Source of the DNA: Thermoprotei archaeon
GTDB lineage: Archaea > Thermoproteota > Thermoprotei_A > Sulfolobales > Ignisphaeraceae
Assembly (NCBI GenBank): GCA_003661775.1
Contig: QMWT01000038.1
Coordinates: 1 to 9,374 of the forward strand
DNA length: 9,374 nucleotides
Direction: 5' to 3'
The number at the start of each line of letters is the position of its first letter. The stretch's first letter is position 1. The position numbers and the translations under genes were made by a program. The notes below the pieces were generated by a model. The model did not search any database. It was not told where the DNA came from and worked only from the letters and a program-made list of their open reading frames with translations. Of the stretch, positions 6,533 to 9,374 are shown in pieces.

Positions 6533-7345
6533 GTGAACGAGCATAGAATGTGGCCTCTGCCATATTCGGGCCTCCCAGCAATCCTGAATAGCGTGGCCTT
6601 CGTATTACTTACCTTCGCATTAATTGCTGTTGTGTCGCATTCGGAGACTTACTTCCTAGTGCTTTTCCTTACAGGCATAGCTATGAATTTAGTGGCTACC
6701 GGAAATCGCGTAGTTATTCGTAATGGGTGCGTAGTGCTTGAGTACGGCTTCCCTAAGCCCGTCATTAGGTACGCTGTGAGGGACGTTACTGAGATCTTTG
6801 ACATTAACGAGTTGAGCAGGGGTAGGTTAGTGAAGTACTTTAAGGCGTTGCTAGTGCCTTTCATATTAGTGATGATTCTCCCGCTGATGTATGTCGTGGT
6901 TAGGGGTGCTTATCCGAACCCCGCGTACCTTCCCTTAATGGTAATCCCTGTAATAATGGGTGTCCTTCTCCTCATGTACCTTATGTTTACTGCGTCTTCT
7001 TACAGGAGATTCCTCGTGAAAGCATCTATAGCTACGGCCGTGGTTTCAGCGTATGTAGTATCTATTGCGGTGGGATTCCTCTATAGAGACGTTTACGGTA
7101 GGTCAATATTCTCGAACCTAGCAGATGTCGCGGTCTGGTTAGTAAGTGTATTACTCTTCGCAGCACTAGCGATGGCAATAGCTTTCTTTGCTGGTAAGAA
7201 CCATGTAGTCATCCTAGTTGATGCTAGAGGAAGGTACTACGCCGTTGGGACGGCAGGCGCTGAGGTGGCGAGGGAATTCATGGGTATGGTACTTAACGTT
7301 ATGAAGGAGAGTCGCGAGGGTTCCGAGGATGGCAGTTATGCTTAA
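6533..7345 (+). CDS. Multi-pass membrane protein of unknown function, partner of an HTH regulator
   Basis: This is a 270-residue protein, family not recognised. Hydrophobic segments at about 17-35, 39-55, 104-124, 131-153, 164-184 and 199-219 give six predicted membrane helices. A soluble stretch between the second and third (NRVVIRNGCVVLEYGFPKP, then RYAVRDVTEI) and the C-terminal tail (HVVILVDARGRYYAVGTAGA) both resemble strands of bacterial PH-like domains seen in membrane proteins of unknown function; this is a loose resemblance. GTG GTG occurs at 6530-6535; the second is preferred because AGGTGG at 6521-6526 then lies six bases upstream. The gene overlaps the HTH gene by 17 bases, so the two products are made together. 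Sequestering the regulator at the membrane, or sensing an envelope signal for it, is a possible job. Transport is not excluded. Confidence 0.82.
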   Translation: MNEHRMWPLPYSGLPAILNSVAFVLLTFALIAVVSHSETYFLVLFLTGIAMNLVATGNRVVIRNGCVVLEYGFPKPVIRYAVRDVTEIFDINELSRGRLVKYFKALLVPFILVMILPLMYVVVRGAYPNPAYLPLMVIPVIMGVLLLMYLMFTASSYRRFLVKASIATAVVSAYVVSIAVGFLYRDVYGRSIFSNLADVAVWLVSVLLFAALAMAIAFFAGKNHVVILVDARGRYYAVGTAGAEVAREFMGMVLNVMKESREGSEDGSYA

Positions 7346-7778
7346 GTTGCCAAAGAGAATGGAGGAGGCTCTCTTGGCTGTGTATGGTGATGGTAAGCGT
7401 GAGTCTGAGGTGGCTAAGGAGTTAGGTGTGAGTAAGCAGGCGGTGAGTAAGTTCGTTAGGGAGGGAAGAGCTAGGCTCACTGAGATATTCCTTGAGGTTA
7501 CTGAGGTGCTTCACGCCGACCTGGTTAGGATCAACCTGAGTAAAGGGTACGCAATCATTAAGCCTAGGCAGCTGAGGGTTAAAGCATACGTGTTCTACGT
7601 CCCGGGAAGCGGTCCGCGTGTTCTCTTCGAAGGGGACATTAGGTGCTCGGAGGAGGCGCGTACTCTATGTAGGGAGGTGGTCAAAGCCGTAAAGGCTTGG
7701 GGCCTCATCAAGGCCTGCAGCGGTGTCGATGATGAGGAGGGCATCATAAGGTGCGTCATTAAGCTCCTCGAGGAGTGA
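7329..7778 (+). CDS. Helix-turn-helix transcriptional regulator
   Basis: This 149-residue cytoplasmic protein has a helix-turn-helix near the N terminus (residues about 24-50, including ESEVAKELGVSKQAVSKFVR). The motif is like those of sigma-70 region 4 and archaeal Tfx/Fis-type regulators, with the recognition helix in SKQAVSKFVREGRARL. The rest (60-149) is an alpha/beta domain with VLHADLVRINLSKGYAIIKP, a strand-rich middle and a helical end, perhaps for dimerisation or ligand binding. Cysteines at 106, 114, 130 and 142 could respond to metal or redox state, which is speculation. GAGGG just upstream of the ATG at 7329 serves as ribosome site; ATG 7338 is an alternative start. The overlap with the membrane protein gene suggests a functional pair, and the dyad at 6499-6518 is a candidate binding site. 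Confidence 0.82.
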   Translation: MAVMLKLPKRMEEALLAVYGDGKRESEVAKELGVSKQAVSKFVREGRARLTEIFLEVTEVLHADLVRINLSKGYAIIKPRQLRVKAYVFYVPGSGPRVLFEGDIRCSEEARTLCREVVKAVKAWGLIKACSGVDDEEGIIRCVIKLLEE

Positions 7779-7844
7779 GGTGGTGTGTACTCACTCAACT
7801 AGATGAAGGGCCACTGTCTAACCGTAGAGTACCACCTTCTCCTC
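7770..7844 (+). repeat. Interrupted inverted repeat at the end of the HTH gene
   Basis: Three short arms pair in register: GAGGAG (7770-7775) with CTCCTC (7839-7844), AGGTGGT (7778-7784) with ACCACCT (7831-7837), and ACTC (7789-7792) with GAGT (7827-7830), around a 34-base loop. No T-run follows, so an intrinsic terminator is not clear. It may be an mRNA 3' structure or chance. Confidence 0.3.
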
Positions 7845-7889
7845 TAATAGGGTGGCGGGGTATGCTTAATAGCGTAGCCGTTGAAGCCG

Positions 7890-7991
7890 TTAACCTAGAG
7901 ATGACAAGTGCTTTATCCTCTTCACCCTAACCAATCTATGGTTGAATCCATGCCTATGTCTGTTTATGGCTTCCTCAACGATCTCTGTCAA
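7890..7991 (-). CDS. Small charged ORF behind the permease gene (doubtful)
   Basis: From TTG 7991 to TAA at 7890 this gives 33 residues, beginning LTEIVEEAINRHRHG and ending RLVRVKRIKHLSSLG, strongly basic and helical in look. The frame is open further upstream inside the permease gene, where KRVEQL precedes it. It may be a small gene overlapping the permease end, a fragment of a coiled-coil protein, or chance. No clear ribosome site is seen. On the plus strand a 22-codon ORF (7862-7930, ATG after GGTGGCGGGG) overlaps it and is equally unproven. Confidence 0.2.
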   Translation of the reverse strand: MTEIVEEAINRHRHGFNHRLVRVKRIKHLSSLG

Positions 7992-7996
7992 CTGTT

Positions 7997-8902
7997 CTAC
8001 TCTCTTCTGTAGGGCTTGGCTATGGCTTCTGGGGGCCTTGCTCTTCTGAAGAACAGTGTGAAGACTACTATCGTTGCTATGTAGGGGATCATCTGGAAGA
8101 ACTGCGGGGGGACTTGTTTGCCGTAGATCTGGGCGAGTGTTAGCTGGATGGCGTCGAATACCCCGAATAGGTATCCCGCTAGAAGTGTTGCCATGGGTTG
8201 CCATCCCCCGACTATTATCGATGCTAGTGCTATGAAGCCACGGCCGGCGCTCATGTAGCTTACGAACCTCCCTCCCCAGTCGACGCCTAGGTAGGCCCCT
8301 GCTAAACCTGCGAGTGCGCCTCCGAACACTGTTGCTAGTAGCCTTGTCCTGAACACGTTTACCCCTAGGGCGTCAGCGGCTTCGGGGTTCTCACCAACGC
8401 TTCTCAGCCGGAGCCCTAGCCATGTATGGTTGAGTACGTATCTCAGGGCTAGGGCGATGGCAATGGTTAGGAAGAGGATGGGGCTAAGGCTCATCGAGAC
8501 CCCGGCTATGGGGATAACTAGGTGGGGAACCGTTGGGACACCTACGGAGAACCCGGGCTGGCCCCAGATAACGGCGTTGCCAACAGCTGTTATCCCGTAG
8601 CCTAGGAATATAACGCCCATACCAATGACTATCTGGTCTGCGTAGAGGTAGATGCTCATAGCTCCGTGGAGAAGCCCTAGCAGGATCCCTACGAGGATCC
8701 CGGCGGCGACCCCTACGAAGGGGTTCCCTGTGAAGAACGTGGCGACTACTGATACGAATGCACCTATAACCATGATCCCCTCTATCCCTATGTTCACAAC
8801 CCCGGAGCGCTCAGCAACTAGCTCTCCAAGGGCTGTGAGGGCTATGGGCGTTCCTAGCCTAAGGGTCGAGTCTATCAACGCGATCACGAGGTCTAGGCTC
8901 AT
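7997..8902 (-). CDS. BMP-type nucleoside/purine ABC importer permease (second permease, NupQ-like)
   Basis: This 301-residue inner-membrane permease belongs to the BPD_transp_2 family. Signatures are GELVAERSGVVNIGIEG (residues 26-42), the cytoplasmic coupling loop RSVGENPEAADALGVNV (167-183), SAGRGFIALASIIVGGWQP (218-236) and the C-terminal MIPYIATIVVFTLFF helix. About eight to ten hydrophobic segments cover the rest. These marks are typical of the importers that take up nucleosides or purines with a BMP-family lipoprotein and a double-domain ATPase, which should lie beyond the right edge of the window. The ATG at 8902 overlaps the stop of the upstream permease as ATGA, with GAGGGGTGGTG just before it, so the two permeases are translationally coupled and likely form a heterodimer. 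The G+C-rich codons match the flanking chromosome. Sugar uptake is a less likely alternative. Confidence 0.93.
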   Translation of the reverse strand: MSLDLVIALIDSTLRLGTPIALTALGELVAERSGVVNIGIEGIMVIGAFVSVVATFFTGNPFVGVAAGILVGILLGLLHGAMSIYLYADQIVIGMGVIFLGYGITAVGNAVIWGQPGFSVGVPTVPHLVIPIAGVSMSLSPILFLTIAIALALRYVLNHTWLGLRLRSVGENPEAADALGVNVFRTRLLATVFGGALAGLAGAYLGVDWGGRFVSYMSAGRGFIALASIIVGGWQPMATLLAGYLFGVFDAIQLTLAQIYGKQVPPQFFQMIPYIATIVVFTLFFRRARPPEAIAKPYRRE

Positions 8903-9374
8903 GCACCACCACCCCTCGCACCCCTAACGACTCTCCCTAGCATGGAGTAGGCCTCTGGAGCGGCTGCGGCCACCAGGATCAGCCCCTGGACCGCTAGGAC
9001 AAGCTCGTTGGAGACCCCGGCCCCTATCATCATCCCTATGGACCCTGTTCTCAGAGCCGCTAGGAGGAGGGCTGCGGGGATCACCGCGTAGGGGTTGTTC
9101 CTAGCTATCAGCGCAGCCGTTATCCCATCCCAGCCGTAGCCCGGTGAGAACCTGTGGATCAGCGATCCGAACACCCCGAGAACCATTGAGCCCCCGGCGA
9201 GCCCCGCTAGGAACCCGGAGATCAGGAACACCTTGAGGTAGGTAGCCCCAACATCTATCCTCGCAACCCTCGCCGCCCGTGGGTTCAGGCCAACGACCCT
9301 GATCTCGTAGCCAAGGGAGGTGCTGTATAGCAGGTACCCCGTGGCGAGCGCAGCGGCTAGGGCTATGAAGAAGC
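8899..9374 (-). CDS. BMP-type nucleoside/purine ABC importer permease (first permease, NupP-like), 5' end outside window
   Basis: This is the C-terminal 157 residues of a second BPD_transp_2 permease. The frame is open from the right edge, so the internal ATG at 9231 is not the real start. Readable marks are the coupling loop GYEIRVVGLNPRAARVARID, the SGFLAGLAGGSMVLGVFGS helix, and the FSPGYGWDGITAALIARNNP segment that is the family's most conserved block (normally GYGF-GIAVALLG-NP). Family members are around 350 residues, so roughly 190 residues lie outside. The gene precedes its partner permease with a four-base overlap; ATPase and binding-protein genes are expected further upstream on the same strand. 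Confidence 0.92.
   Translation of the reverse strand, partial: FFIALAAALATGYLLYSTSLGYEIRVVGLNPRAARVARIDVGATYLKVFLISGFLAGLAGGSMVLGVFGSLIHRFSPGYGWDGITAALIARNNPYAVIPAALLLAALRTGSIGMMIGAGVSNELVLAVQGLILVAAAAPEAYSMLGRVVRGARGGGA

Noticed and set aside
1..9374. CRISPR arrays, tRNA/rRNA genes, transposases, integrases
   Set aside because: No regularly spaced direct repeats, no tRNA-like cloverleaf and no transposase or integrase motifs were found on reading both strands by eye.

Overview
The window looks like a chromosomal segment of a hyperthermophilic crenarchaeote (Thermoproteota). Arginine is written almost only with AGG/AGA, GTG and TTG starts are frequent, and genes are packed with short overlaps. 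Purine-rich Shine-Dalgarno sites precede several starts, promoters are TATA-like without bacterial -35/-10 pairs, and one gene belongs to PaREP1, a family known from hyperthermophilic crenarchaea. The genus cannot be named from this sequence.

Layout. (1) 1-1189, + strand: the 3' end of a FecCD/BtuC-type permease and its ATPase, the tail of an iron-chelate, cobamide, heme or oxyanion importer. (2) 1412-1921, - strand: a PaREP1 gene split by one in-frame TAG. (3) 2117-5214, - strand: a tightly overlapping operon of a radical SAM/SPASM protein with an N-terminal PqqD/RRE-like segment, an ABC ATPase and an ABC-2 permease. This is the organisation expected of a peptide (RiPP) maturation and export system, and is the most interesting part of the window. 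(4) 5215-6529: about 1.3 kb without an intact recognisable gene. It holds a 55-codon cysteine-containing ORF on the same strand as the radical SAM gene (a speculative precursor candidate) and what looks like a heavily decayed gene on the + strand. (5) 6533-7778, + strand: a two-gene operon of a six-helix membrane protein and a small helix-turn-helix regulator, with a 7-bp inverted repeat over the predicted transcription start. (6) 7997-9374, - strand: two permeases of a BMP-type nucleoside/purine ABC importer; the upstream one is cut by the window edge.

How the parts fit. The flanking importers are GC-rich (for example 34 of 60 bases G+C in 541-600), while the radical SAM operon is clearly poorer (21 of 60 in 4201-4260). 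With the split PaREP1 gene and the decayed stretch beside it, this suggests an accessory segment of different history placed between two ordinary uptake operons. In the proposed peptide system the radical SAM enzyme would bind a precursor through its N-terminal domain and modify it, and the ABC pair would export it or give immunity. No precursor is proven here.
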